A stretch of DNA of 64,000 nucleotides from Candidatus Rokuibacteriota bacterium (GTDB lineage: Bacteria; Methylomirabilota; Methylomirabilia; Rokubacteriales; CSP1-6): NCBI GenBank assembly GCA_003220495.1, contig QHSP01000026.1:1-64000 (forward strand). Direction: 5' to 3'. Each line of letters begins with the position of its first letter. The stretch's first letter is position 1. Position numbers and translations under genes: made by a program. A model generated the notes under the pieces. It searched no databases and was not told the DNA's origin. It worked only from the letters and a program-made list of their open reading frames with translations. Of this stretch, positions 41,104 through 48,193 are shown piece after piece.

Positions 41104-41855
41104 CCGCAGCGTGGGCCGTGCCGTTCGTCACTATCGCGCTGACCCAAACCGCCGTGATCGCGACATCCATCTACCTGCACCGGGCGCTGGCGCACCGGTC
41201 ACTGGATCTACACCCGATCGCCGATGTGGCGTTCCGGGTCGCACTGTGGTTGACGACGGGACAGTGCCGGCGGCAATGGGTGGCGGTTCATCGCAAGCAC
41301 CACACCTTCACCGATCGGCCGGGAGATCCCCACAGCCCACGTCTGCTCGGCTTCTGGCGCGTCCAGCTCTTCAACGTCGCCTATTACATGCGGGAGGCGA
41401 GAAACGCCAAGACCCTGGAGGCGTTCGCCCCGGATCTCCAACCGGATCGGCTCGATCGGCTGCTTTTCTCGCGCGGGTACCTCGGCATCGGGATCGGACT
41501 GAGCCTGCTCTGTATGCTCATCGGGCTCTGGGCCGGCCTCATCGCCGGGCTCCTGCACGCGGGCCTCTATGTCTTCGTGATGGCGCCGCTCATCAATGCG
41601 CTCGGCCACTGGCGCGGCAGCAAGAACTTCGAGAACACCGCCTACAACTGGCGGCTCCTGGCCTGGATTACCGGGGGCGAGAGTCTTCACAACAACCATC
41701 ACGCCCACCCCCGATCCGCGAAGTTCAGCGTACGCCGGTCAGAGTTCGATCCTTCGTGGCCGATCATCCGGTCGCTGGCAATGGCGGGCTTGCTGGTCAT
41801 CTCGGGGCCGCCGGTCGCATGGGCGCGCGTCGCCGCGGGCCGGTGTACGCCGTGA
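41100..41855 (+). CDS. Fatty acyl-CoA desaturase (delta-9 type)
   Basis: The 251-residue membrane di-iron enzyme has all three histidine boxes: HRALAH (H27-H32), HRKHH (64-68) and HNNHH (197-201, within GESLHNNHHAHPRSAKFS). Additional marks are WVAVHRKHHTFTDRPGDPHSP and the NALGHWRGSKNFENTAYN motif of stearoyl-CoA desaturases. It introduces a double bond into saturated acyl-CoA or phospholipid acyl chains using O2 and an electron donor, adjusting membrane fluidity. It is short compared with usual desaturases (about 300 residues or more), mainly in loop regions. It is coupled to the upstream small regulator-like gene. Confidence 0.9.
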   Translation: MTAAWAVPFVTIALTQTAVIATSIYLHRALAHRSLDLHPIADVAFRVALWLTTGQCRRQWVAVHRKHHTFTDRPGDPHSPRLLGFWRVQLFNVAYYMREARNAKTLEAFAPDLQPDRLDRLLFSRGYLGIGIGLSLLCMLIGLWAGLIAGLLHAGLYVFVMAPLINALGHWRGSKNFENTAYNWRLLAWITGGESLHNNHHAHPRSAKFSVRRSEFDPSWPIIRSLAMAGLLVISGPPVAWARVAAGRCTP

Positions 41856-41937
41856 ACGCCCTCGCCTTTTTCTACCGCGATCGTCCGCTTCCTCCGCGAC
41901 TGCCATGGCGCCGCCGCGACTGATCGAACAGGCAGTG

Positions 41938-42372
41938 ATGGCGACGGAGGTCAGCACTCGGGACTTTGCGTGGCCCGACTTCGACCGCTGGCAAGCCGCC
42001 TTTGCGGCCGCCCGGATCTTTCCGCCTCGGTGGGAGGGCCTCCACCGAGCCCCTCCGGCGCACACGCCTGAAGCGGAGGCGTACCGGCTCCGCAAACTCG
42101 GTCTGCTTGCCGAGTGGCTCGATATGCTTGCCCGCCGGTCAACCGTGCATGCGCACTTCGCTCGTCAGGGGATCCGAGCCCGCGTCGAGCGCCAGGACAG
42201 GCGCCTGCCGTGCCCCGCGTGCGACCCCCTCAATATGCGCGAGGTCGGGGCCCAGCTCGATGCGATGCCGCCCTTTCATCCGGGCTGCCGCTGCGTGGTC
42301 GTGGCGGTACCCATAGAGCCCGCCGGCCGACGCCGGAAATCATACGAGCGCCTGAGACCACGAATCGAGTGA
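41938..42372 (+). CDS. Small protein with a HPxCRC motif (phage Mu F-like C-terminus)
   Basis: The reading is 144 residues from ATG 41938; an in-frame ATG at 41905 would add 11. The N-terminal half is helical (DFDRWQAAFAAARIFPP, LRKLGLLAEWLDMLARR). The C-terminal part has paired cysteines LPCPACDPLN, then PFHPGCRCVVV. The combination CxxC...P-x-HP-x-CRC is the zinc-like signature seen at the end of Mu F / SPP1 gp7-type minor head proteins. No other phage gene lies near. It could be a domesticated remnant or an independent zinc-binding protein. Confidence 0.55.
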   Translation: MATEVSTRDFAWPDFDRWQAAFAAARIFPPRWEGLHRAPPAHTPEAEAYRLRKLGLLAEWLDMLARRSTVHAHFARQGIRARVERQDRRLPCPACDPLNMREVGAQLDAMPPFHPGCRCVVVAVPIEPAGRRRKSYERLRPRIE

Positions 42373-42388
42373 GCGCGGGCGCGCCGCG

Positions 42389-42721
42389 CTAGAATCCCCG
42401 CTTTCGCATGCACACACGGTAGGCCGCGCGATACGCCGCGTCGGTCGCACCCTGGGCATCCATCCCGTGGATCTGAGGATCCTCCGACTGCGTGACGGCC
42501 CCTGTCGCTCCTGGCAGGACCGCTTTGGCATCACGCCCCCGGCGGGCGGTTGCCGCGTCAACTTCGTCTCTCGAGGTCGGGGAGGCGGACCGGTTCCGGT
42601 AGCCCTCCCGCGCTTCCTGGTTACACGCGCTCATGTCGCCGATGGTCGGGACATCAGCGTGAGCGATGACTGACGCCAGATGAAGAGCCACGCCGAGAAT
42701 GATGGCGATGAGCTTCGCCAT
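42389..42721 (-). CDS. Small exported protein of unknown function
   Basis: The 110-residue product has a Sec signal peptide (hydrophobic residues 4-18, cleavage after VIAHA). The mature part is hydrophilic (MSACNQEAREGYRN) and ends AAYRAAYRVCMRKRGF, leaving two Cys that may form a periplasmic disulfide. GAGGGAAG precedes the ATG at 42721. No family was recognised. Confidence 0.68.
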   Translation of the reverse strand: MAKLIAIILGVALHLASVIAHADVPTIGDMSACNQEAREGYRNRSASPTSRDEVDAATARRGRDAKAVLPGATGAVTQSEDPQIHGMDAQGATDAAYRAAYRVCMRKRGF

Positions 42722-43070
42722 GCGCTTCTTCCCTCATCAGCGCGGCGTCTCGTCGAACCGGCGTACGGCCGGAAGAATGACCAGCAGTCCGAGTCCGTTT
42801 CGTCGAGCGGCGCAGGTCCGTTGTTTGCGAGAGGCCCTCTGATCGCCGCGGCCACGACGCGTGCTGCGTCAACCCGAAGGCCGACGGCGATGGCGCGCCT
42901 AGTATACTGCAGTTGTATATCATTTATTTTTTATATAACTTATGGTATGCTTCGCCTTGCCTGCCTTCCGGCGCACACTCGTGCCTCGCCAGGCCAGGGC
43001 TCCAGTGACGGTCCACGTGGCTCTGGAGTGTTCGAACTCACAGCGTGGAAGCAGCCAAGGGAGGCTCGCT
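42722..43070. other. Divergent intergenic region with an A+T-rich promoter block
   Basis: This 349-bp interval separates the exported protein (minus strand) from the RRM gene (plus strand). Most of it is featureless. Positions 42902-42950 form a striking A+T-rich island with TTGTAT (42913-42918), a run of T residues, TATAAC (42934-42939) and TAACTT (42936-42941, 17 bp from the TTGTAT). It is almost certainly the promoter for the RRM gene and implies a leader of about 120 nt, similar in length to those of cold-shock RNA-binding protein genes. Confidence 0.5.
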
Positions 43071-43385
43071 ATGGCGCAAAAGTTGTTCATCGGCGGTCTC
43101 GCGTTCTCCACCTCGACGGACCGGCTTCGGGAGGTGTTCGCGGCGGCCGGCCAGGTCGAATCGGCTGCCGTCGTGACCGATCGTGACACCGGCCGCTCGC
43201 GCGGCTTCGGTTTCGTCGAGATGGCTACGGTGGAAGAGGCTGATCGGGCGATCGCGCAGTTCAACGGCAAGGACCTCGACGGCCGGCAACTGAGGGTGGA
43301 GAAGGCCTCGGCCGGTGGCGCCCGTAGCGGCGGTGGGGGAAGCTCGCGGGGCTTCGGCACATCCTCGCGCGGCGGCCGCTGGTAG
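43071..43385 (+). CDS. RRM-type RNA-binding protein
   Basis: The 104-residue product is a single RNA-recognition motif followed by a short Gly/Ser/Arg tail (GGARSGGGGSSRG). RNP2 is KLFIGGL (residues 4-10) and RNP1 is RGFGFVEM (about 45-52). This is the bacterial Rbp-like, glycine-rich form seen in cyanobacteria and many proteobacteria, generally induced by cold. The ATG at 43071 is in the middle of a longer open frame. AGGGAGG lies upstream at 43059-43065. Confidence 0.93.
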   Translation: MAQKLFIGGLAFSTSTDRLREVFAAAGQVESAAVVTDRDTGRSRGFGFVEMATVEEADRAIAQFNGKDLDGRQLRVEKASAGGARSGGGGSSRGFGTSSRGGRW

Positions 43386-43434
43386 CGCGGCCTGACTCGA
43401 TGAAGTCTTACTTCGACAACCGGAGAGGTGTCAC

Positions 43435-43791
43435 ATGAACCTGCAAGTACCGTGGCTCAAACCCGCTGCTTGGGGTGTGGTCGTCGGCTCCATTGCAACC
43501 ATGTTCGTCGGCTTTACCTGGGTGGGCTGGACCCTGGGCAGCACCGCGGAGCGGATGGCGGCAGAACGAACCAACGCCGCCGTGGTCGTCGCGCTCACGC
43601 CATCCTGCGTCACGAGATTCATGCAGCAGCCGGGTGCGGCCGCAAAGCTCGCGGAATTTCAGAAGATCGAGTCGTGGAGACAGCGTGAGTTCATCGAAGC
43701 GGGTGGATGGGCCACTCCGCGGGGGGATAAGGCCCCCACCGTGGGCCTGGCGAGCGCCTGCGCTGAGGAGCTCGCGAAAACCAAGACATAG
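43435..43791 (+). CDS. Small membrane-anchored protein, unknown function
   Basis: The 118-residue product has one N-terminal transmembrane helix (about residues 12-35, WGVVVGSIATMFVGFTWVGWTL). It is followed by an extracytoplasmic helical domain with two Cys (TPSCVTRFM, ASACAEELA) that could pair. GGAGAGG precedes the ATG by 6 bases. Proteins with this shape and a PSCVTRF-type motif are common hypotheticals in soil bacteria. It lies 49 bp after the RRM gene and may share its transcript. Confidence 0.7.
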   Translation: MNLQVPWLKPAAWGVVVGSIATMFVGFTWVGWTLGSTAERMAAERTNAAVVVALTPSCVTRFMQQPGAAAKLAEFQKIESWRQREFIEAGGWATPRGDKAPTVGLASACAEELAKTKT

Positions 43792-44147
43792 CATCTGGTC
43801 ACTCGAACTCGAGCGGACCGGGAAGGTCGTCCACCTGGGCGGCAGCGCGTGTGTCTCTCTCAGCGGATGGGGGCTCTATGGCCACGCACTCGAAAACTAA
43901 TCGAGCTGTCCAACGACTCCGACGACTCGCGCGGCGACGTCGCGTAGCCGAGTTGAAAGAGGCTCGCCGTGGTAAGTCCGCGCCCTCTTCCGGCGAGCTC
44001 TCTCAGCGCCGCGACGCCAGCTGACTGGCGGAAGCCTCGGTTCGACTCTCCTCGTTCTCGAGAGCCAGGATCTTCCCGACACAATGCTGGACGTCCATGG
44101 CGACTCATGTCATGTCTGATTCGGGTCGAGGAACCCAGGAGGCCGAA
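43792..44147. other. 356-bp interval without a convincing gene
   Basis: Open frames here are short and have no ribosome-binding sites. I see no terminator, repeat or promoter of note. The last bases contain AGGAGG (44137-44142) serving the next small gene. Confidence 0.5.
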
Positions 44148-44408
44148 ATGGACCGAGCGACAGCGATGCTGGCGGTTGTCATGGAAATCTACGAAGGAGG
44201 TAAGGATCTGATTCCGGACTGGGAGCTGAAGGAACAAGCGGAAAGCGCGCTGGCGGCAGGCGGCACCGACGGCCTCAGGCGCTACTACGACGCGTGTCTG
44301 GCGCGTTGGAGTCACCAGATAAGGACGACGCTCGAACGCGATCGACGAAAGACGCTCGAATCGGAGCGCGAGCGCTTCATGTCGATTTACCTGGGCGCCG
44401 CACGATGA
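44148..44408 (+). CDS. Small helical protein, unknown function (86 aa)
   Basis: The ATG at 44148 is chosen because AGGAGG lies 5 bases upstream; the frame opens earlier at 44097 without such a site. The product is helical and charged (MLAVVMEIYEGGKDLIPDWELKEQAESALAAGG), ending with ERFMSIYLGAAR. No family was recognised. Its 3' end overlaps the 3' end of the opposing small gene by 22 bp. Confidence 0.6.
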   Translation: MDRATAMLAVVMEIYEGGKDLIPDWELKEQAESALAAGGTDGLRRYYDACLARWSHQIRTTLERDRRKTLESERERFMSIYLGAAR

Positions 44409-44644
44409 AGAGAGGCTCCGGGATGGTGAGGCGCTCGCGCTCCGTGGCCCTGGAAGGCCGCGGTCCTTCGTTTGAGTAGCACGCCGCAACGGATCAAAAG
44501 CGCTCGGCTCCGGCTGATGATGTCACGGCTCCGCTCGACTGAGGCACGGCTCTGTCGGCCGAGGCGAACGCACGATGAGATGAGGTCGCGGCTGTCTGTG
44601 GCGACCTGTTCGCGGATGCGGAGATCGAGTGTCGCTTGGTCCAC
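44387..44644 (-). CDS. Small protein rich in Arg/Ser helix, unknown function (85 aa)
   Basis: The reading from GTG 44644 has GAGAGG 5 bases upstream. The first 55 residues (DLRIREQVATDSRDLISSCV, SRDIISRSRALLIRC) form a plausible amphipathic helix with repeated S-R-x-L spacing. The last 30 residues are Pro/His-rich and overlap the opposing gene. Such Ser/Arg heptad proteins recur as short hypotheticals in related metagenomic genomes, as far as I recall. The function is unknown. Confidence 0.5.
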   Translation of the reverse strand: MDQATLDLRIREQVATDSRDLISSCVRLGRQSRASVERSRDIISRSRALLIRCGVLLKRRTAAFQGHGARAPHHPGASLHRAAPR

Positions 44645-44944
44645 GTAGGCCTCTCGGGTAATACACAGGGAGAATGCGCCAAATTCACCGGGACTCGACG
44701 CCGACGAGCGCCAACCCGAGAGGCCAAGGTGCAGGCGTATTCAAGATAGCACGTCGGTCGACGACGCGCCGTTGCCAGGACGGCGCGGCCGGCGCGCTCG
44801 ACCAGGGCCCAGCTCCTGCGTCGGCTGTCGGTTTCGCCGAGCTCCCGCTCCCGTGTCACGACGGCCTGTTATCCTGCCCTCGCTATCGCACGATTCGCCA
44901 GGCAAGACAGACGTGCGTCGCGAACGCGCGACGGAGGAGAGCAC
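44645..44944. other. 300-bp interval with no supported gene
   Basis: Frames on both strands are Arg-rich shadows. Only the GGAGGAG ribosome-binding site at 44931-44937, serving the 56-residue gene, is recognisable. Confidence 0.5.
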
Positions 44945-45115
44945 ATGAACGCGGAGACTGAAACAGCCATCCAGAACTTGAGCAAAGCCTTCGCGGACGC
45001 CGCCGAGCTGGTCTCGGTCATGAACCGGATCGCGAAGTCGCTCGCAAACATCGAGCTCCATCTGCAGGCGATGAGGCCGCCGAGCATGCAGACGATCCGA
45101 GGTCCAGCCCGCTGA
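44945..45115 (+). CDS. Very small helical protein (56 aa)
   Basis: ATG 44945 to TGA 45113-45115. The strong ribosome-binding site GACGGAGGAG is 7 bases upstream, and the codon use is normal for the region. The product is an amphipathic helix (ETAIQNLSKAFADAAELVSV, IAKSLANIELHLQAM). No family was recognised. It ends 2 bp before the stop of the convergent MFS gene. Confidence 0.66.
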   Translation: MNAETETAIQNLSKAFADAAELVSVMNRIAKSLANIELHLQAMRPPSMQTIRGPAR

Positions 45116-45117
45116 CT

Positions 45118-46389
45118 TCAACGGTCTGCCGCTGTCTGCCGAGGCGGCAGAGCCGCGGCCAACGAACGATCCCCGGGAAGATCGGCCGGGCCCAGCCACA
45201 CGAACGCTAGCGCTCCGAGAAGCAGGGCGACCGTGACGTGGCCGAATGCCACTCCCCATCCCATCACGCTCGCGCCGCCGAGGAGATCGAGCGTCGCGCC
45301 GAGCGCCAGCGGGCCGAGAAAACCGCCGGCGTAGCCGAGCGTCGAGTGGACGGCCAGCGTCGCGCCACGCCGGCCCGGCTCGGCACTGCCGGCGCTCCCC
45401 GCCGTCAGCGACGACGAGTCCGACCAGATCAGCAGCGCGTACAGCAGGACGAGCCCGGCGGCGGCCGCGTAGGGCAGCGCCGCACTAAAGCCGATCACTG
45501 CCGCCAGCGCCGCGGAGGTGAGCATCGTGCCAAGGATGAAGCGGCGGCGGCCGAATCGAATGGCCAGCTCGTTGCCCCAGACGCTCGCCCACACGCCGAT
45601 CAGGCCCATCACGCTGGCAACAGTGGCGGGGGCCAGCGGCGTCCAGGTGCCGGATCTCTGGGCCGCCACGAACGTCAGAAACGCGACGACCCAGCCGCGC
45701 AGCGCAGACATCTCCCAAGTGTGCACGCAGTACGCGACCGAGTAAGCGAGCGCCGATCGGTTGCGAAAGATCGGTCGGAAGTCGAGCAGCGCGCCACGCG
45801 GACCGGGGACAGTCCTGAGGGGTCGGGCCGGCACGCCGACCAGTACCAGCACGAATGCCAGCGCGGCGCCCAGCGCGCCCGGCACCAGAGCCCATTGCCA
45901 GCCGAGCCAGGCGTTGACGGCGCCGGCGATGCCGAACGAGAGCGCCCCGCTCACGCCGACCGCCGCCGCGTGCGCGGCGACGGCTCGGGACTGCTGCGGA
46001 CCCTCCGTCAGGTCGCTCAAGGCTTTGAGCCCCGGCATGTAGCTGCCCGCCCAGCCGGCGCCCATCAGCGCCCGGAACATGAGCGCCGACCAGAAACCGG
46101 TCGCGACCCATGCGAATCCGGCGAAGGCCACGGCGGTCAGGGCGACAGAGCCGAGATACACGCGCTTTGGGTCCACGCGATCGGTCAGCGAAGAGAGCAG
46201 CGGCACGACGACCGTATACGCCGCGTAGTAGATCCCGCTGATCCACCCAGCCTCGGTGTTGCTGAGCGACCAGGCGGTGATCAGTGTCGGCAGGAGCGCT
46301 GCCACGCCGAAGGCACCGATCTGCGCGCACGCCTGGGCGGCGCACATCGCGACCGCGCCGCGGCTCAGCGTCATCCCGTGAGGGGCCAC
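45118..46389 (-). CDS. MFS transporter, third gene of the arsenic operon
   Basis: The 423-residue product (GTG 46389; ATG 46374 would remove five residues) has twelve predicted helices. The MFS motif A-like loop between helices 2 and 3 reads SSLTDRVDPKRVYLG, and GAGWAGSYMPGLKAL matches motif C-like helix 5 surroundings. A central basic loop separates two six-helix halves. Position downstream of arsR and arsI suggests that it exports an organoarsenical or arsenite. It is not obviously ArsJ or ArsK, so the arsenic role is contextual. A stable hairpin lies between arsI and this gene. Confidence 0.85.
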   Translation of the reverse strand: MAPHGMTLSRGAVAMCAAQACAQIGAFGVAALLPTLITAWSLSNTEAGWISGIYYAAYTVVVPLLSSLTDRVDPKRVYLGSVALTAVAFAGFAWVATGFWSALMFRALMGAGWAGSYMPGLKALSDLTEGPQQSRAVAAHAAAVGVSGALSFGIAGAVNAWLGWQWALVPGALGAALAFVLVLVGVPARPLRTVPGPRGALLDFRPIFRNRSALAYSVAYCVHTWEMSALRGWVVAFLTFVAAQRSGTWTPLAPATVASVMGLIGVWASVWGNELAIRFGRRRFILGTMLTSAALAAVIGFSAALPYAAAAGLVLLYALLIWSDSSSLTAGSAGSAEPGRRGATLAVHSTLGYAGGFLGPLALGATLDLLGGASVMGWGVAFGHVTVALLLGALAFVWLGPADLPGDRSLAAALPPRQTAADR

Positions 46390-46426
46390 AACCGGTTCGA
46401 ACGGCGCCGCTTAGCAGCAGTCATGA

Positions 46427-46449
46427 GGCGCGGGCTCCTCACCCGCGCC
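46427..46449 (-). promoter_or_regulatory. Intergenic RNA hairpin between arsI and the MFS gene
   Basis: GGCGCGGG (46427-46434) and CCCGCGCC (46442-46449) form a perfect 8-bp G+C stem with a 7-base loop, 14 bp after the arsI stop. No U-tract follows, so it is more likely an mRNA-stability or partial-attenuation element setting lower MFS expression than a full terminator. Confidence 0.55.
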
Positions 46450-46463
46450 CCACGAGAAATCGA

Positions 46464-46922
46464 TCACGCGCAGCTCGTGCCGCCACAGCAGGCGGTCGTC
46501 CCGACGACTGCCAGCCCGCTCGGTCGACCTTGCGCCACGGCTTCGTCGCCCTCGAGGTCGTAGTTGAGGTGGTAGACCTCCCATTCGACGCCGTCGGGGT
46601 CCTTCACCCAGAACTTGTCCTGGTTGGCGTGACAGCAGTCGACTCCCATCTCCTCCGTCACCGCGAGTCCGGCGGCCTTGACGCGAGTCAGCTGCGCTAT
46701 CACGGTCTCGACCGAGTCGACCTGGACACCGACGTGGTCGATGGTGCCCGGGCCGATGTGGCCGCCGGTAGACAGAGCGAGGTTGACCGGCGCCCATTCG
46801 GGAAGGAACTTTACGTAGCCCTGCTTGATCTTGACGGGATCCCCCCCGAGGAACTTCTCGTAGAACTCCCGGCTCTTGACGAGGTCCGACACGTGCATGT
46901 GGAGATGAACCTTTGCGCTCAT
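46464..46922 (-). CDS. arsI: ArsI/CadI-family dioxygenase (C-As lyase)
   Basis: The 152-residue protein of the vicinal-oxygen-chelate fold begins MSAKVHLHMHVSDL, with the metal-binding His in the first beta-alpha-beta-beta-beta module, and continues with IDHVGVQVDSV and GVEWEVYHLNYD. The paired Cys at residues 96-97 (VDCCHANQDKFW) match the vicinal thiols that bind trivalent organoarsenicals in ArsI. More Cys occur at the C-terminus (ACCGGTSC). It cleaves the C-As bond of methylarsenite or reduced roxarsone using Fe(II) and O2. ATG 46922 has GGGGGAG upstream, 8 bp after the arsR stop. Together with ArsR and the MFS protein it forms an organoarsenical resistance operon. Confidence 0.88.
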   Translation of the reverse strand: MSAKVHLHMHVSDLVKSREFYEKFLGGDPVKIKQGYVKFLPEWAPVNLALSTGGHIGPGTIDHVGVQVDSVETVIAQLTRVKAAGLAVTEEMGVDCCHANQDKFWVKDPDGVEWEVYHLNYDLEGDEAVAQGRPSGLAVVGTTACCGGTSCA

Positions 46923-46930
46923 GGCTCCCC

Positions 46931-47239
46931 CTAGCAGCACGCGGTGAGCAGGCGCACCAAGGCGGTGACCCGCTCCCGCTGCACTGAATAATAGATGTAC
47001 CGCTCTTCCTTCCGGTTCTCGACGAGCCCAGCCCGTCGCAGGATGTCGAGGTGGTGTGACAGCGTCGGCCCCGGAATCTCGAGCGCCTCCTGGATCTCTC
47101 CGACTGACATCTCCCGCCCCGCCTTCACGAGGAGGAAGAAGACCTGGAGGCGGCTCAGATGTGCGAGCGCCCTGAAGGCCTCGACGTGCGTCTCATCGGC
47201 TGACAACTGCGCCAGCGGGAGCCGAGCTATCGTCTTCAT
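46931..47239 (-). CDS. arsR: ArsR/SmtB-family repressor
   Basis: The 102-residue winged-helix repressor reads HVEAFRALAHLSRLQVFFLLVKAGREMSVGEIQEALEIPGPTLSHHLDILRRAGLVENRKEERYIYYSV, with the typical recognition helix and wing. It lacks the classical ELCVCDL arsenite site in the recognition helix. A C-terminal Cys pair (residues 101-102) may form an alternative thiol sensor site, as in other ArsR types. The ATG at 47239 lies inside a perfect palindromic operator. It is the first gene of the operon with arsI and the MFS gene, and so autoregulates it. Confidence 0.9.
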   Translation of the reverse strand: MKTIARLPLAQLSADETHVEAFRALAHLSRLQVFFLLVKAGREMSVGEIQEALEIPGPTLSHHLDILRRAGLVENRKEERYIYYSVQRERVTALVRLLTACC

Positions 47240-47261
47240 ATTTCCAACTCTATGGAAATAT
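47238..47261 (-). promoter_or_regulatory. ArsR operator: perfect 9-bp inverted repeat
   Basis: ATATTTCCA (47238-47246) and TGGAAATAT (47253-47261) are exact reverse complements separated by six bases. The palindrome begins within the arsR start codon and extends upstream, so bound repressor would block transcription or initiation. A+T-rich arms of this length are typical of ArsR-family operators. Confidence 0.8.
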
Positions 47262-47756
47262 CGAATCTTTGTCAAGTCCCCTTCGCGAGGGCATCGAGGT
47301 CGGCGGGTCCGCCGGGCATTTCGGGATTCGTCAGGCACAACGCCCGATTGATTCTCGCGAATCACCGAGCGCGCGCCCTCGTGATCGACGCGCGAGGTCG
47401 GGGCGCCCGCGAGGCTGGCGCCGCGCGGTCACCCACTGGCCAGGTCCGGCATGGCTACTGCCTCGGCGGCCAAGACAATGACGGGCCAATCACCCTGTCC
47501 GAGCCGAGGACATCACCGAAATCGCCACCTTATCGCACGCCGTGGTCCTAAGACCTGTCCCCGTTCCACGGAGATTCTTCGAGGAATCCTGCGACGCTCT
47601 CCGGTGGCGCATTGAGCCTCTATCCGCGGTCCGACCGACGAGCGCGGGTCGTCGTCCGCACCTTGTTCTCGCTGCCTTCCCCTTTGGCATTGTTGTTGCC
47701 AGTTCTTTGGATCGTAGGCGGGCAACGGACATTCGATTTCGCGGAGGGAGGACAGG
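47262..47756. other. 495-bp interval, no supported gene
   Basis: This is the space between the ars operator and the next small gene. Frames are short and Arg/Pro-rich. The interval should contain the arsR promoter on the minus strand near the operator and a promoter for the plus-strand gene, but I could not fix either convincingly. Confidence 0.45.
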
Positions 47757-48008
47757 ATGATGAACAGGACTCGGCGGACGATCGGTGTTAGTGCTTTCGC
47801 GATGCTCGTCGTGCTCGGTACGGGCTGGGCTCTCGAGAAGGCGTCCAGCAACTCTCACCGGCAAGGCGGAGCGGCGGTCAGCGAGCCCGCGGATGCGGGC
47901 GACGCGGCACCCACGCCTCTCTCGCGCGAGCCCTTGGACGTGCAGCCGGCCTCGACCGACTCGACCCAGGAGTACGACCGGTCGGATCTCATCCTCAGCC
48001 AAGGGTAG
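47757..48008 (+). CDS. Small exported or membrane-anchored protein (83 aa)
   Basis: ATG 47757 is preceded by an excellent ribosome-binding site (GGAGGGAGGA). A basic N-terminus and a hydrophobic segment (residues 9-25, IGVSAFAMLVVLGTGWAL) form a signal peptide or anchor. The rest is Ala/Ser/Pro/Asp-rich and probably disordered. No family was recognised. Confidence 0.64.
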   Translation: MMNRTRRTIGVSAFAMLVVLGTGWALEKASSNSHRQGGAAVSEPADAGDAAPTPLSREPLDVQPASTDSTQEYDRSDLILSQG

Positions 48009-48193
48009 GTCGCAGGATCAGAAGCCGTTCCGGTTGCTGAGCGGGAGCCGCGTCGGCAGTGGTGCGGTTCGCGATGCCGGCCGTGGGGGCATGCACGTGG
48101 CAGTTGCCAGGATCACGCGGCGGCGCGTGATCGGTTGTGGCCGCGCCTCTCGTCGAGGCAGGCGGCCGCACACGCGATGCGGCTGTTAGAGCG

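Noticed and set aside
45118-46389. Naming the MFS gene arsJ or arsK
   Set aside because: No gapdh-like partner for ArsJ is present and no diagnostic ArsK motif is recognised; only the operon context is supported.
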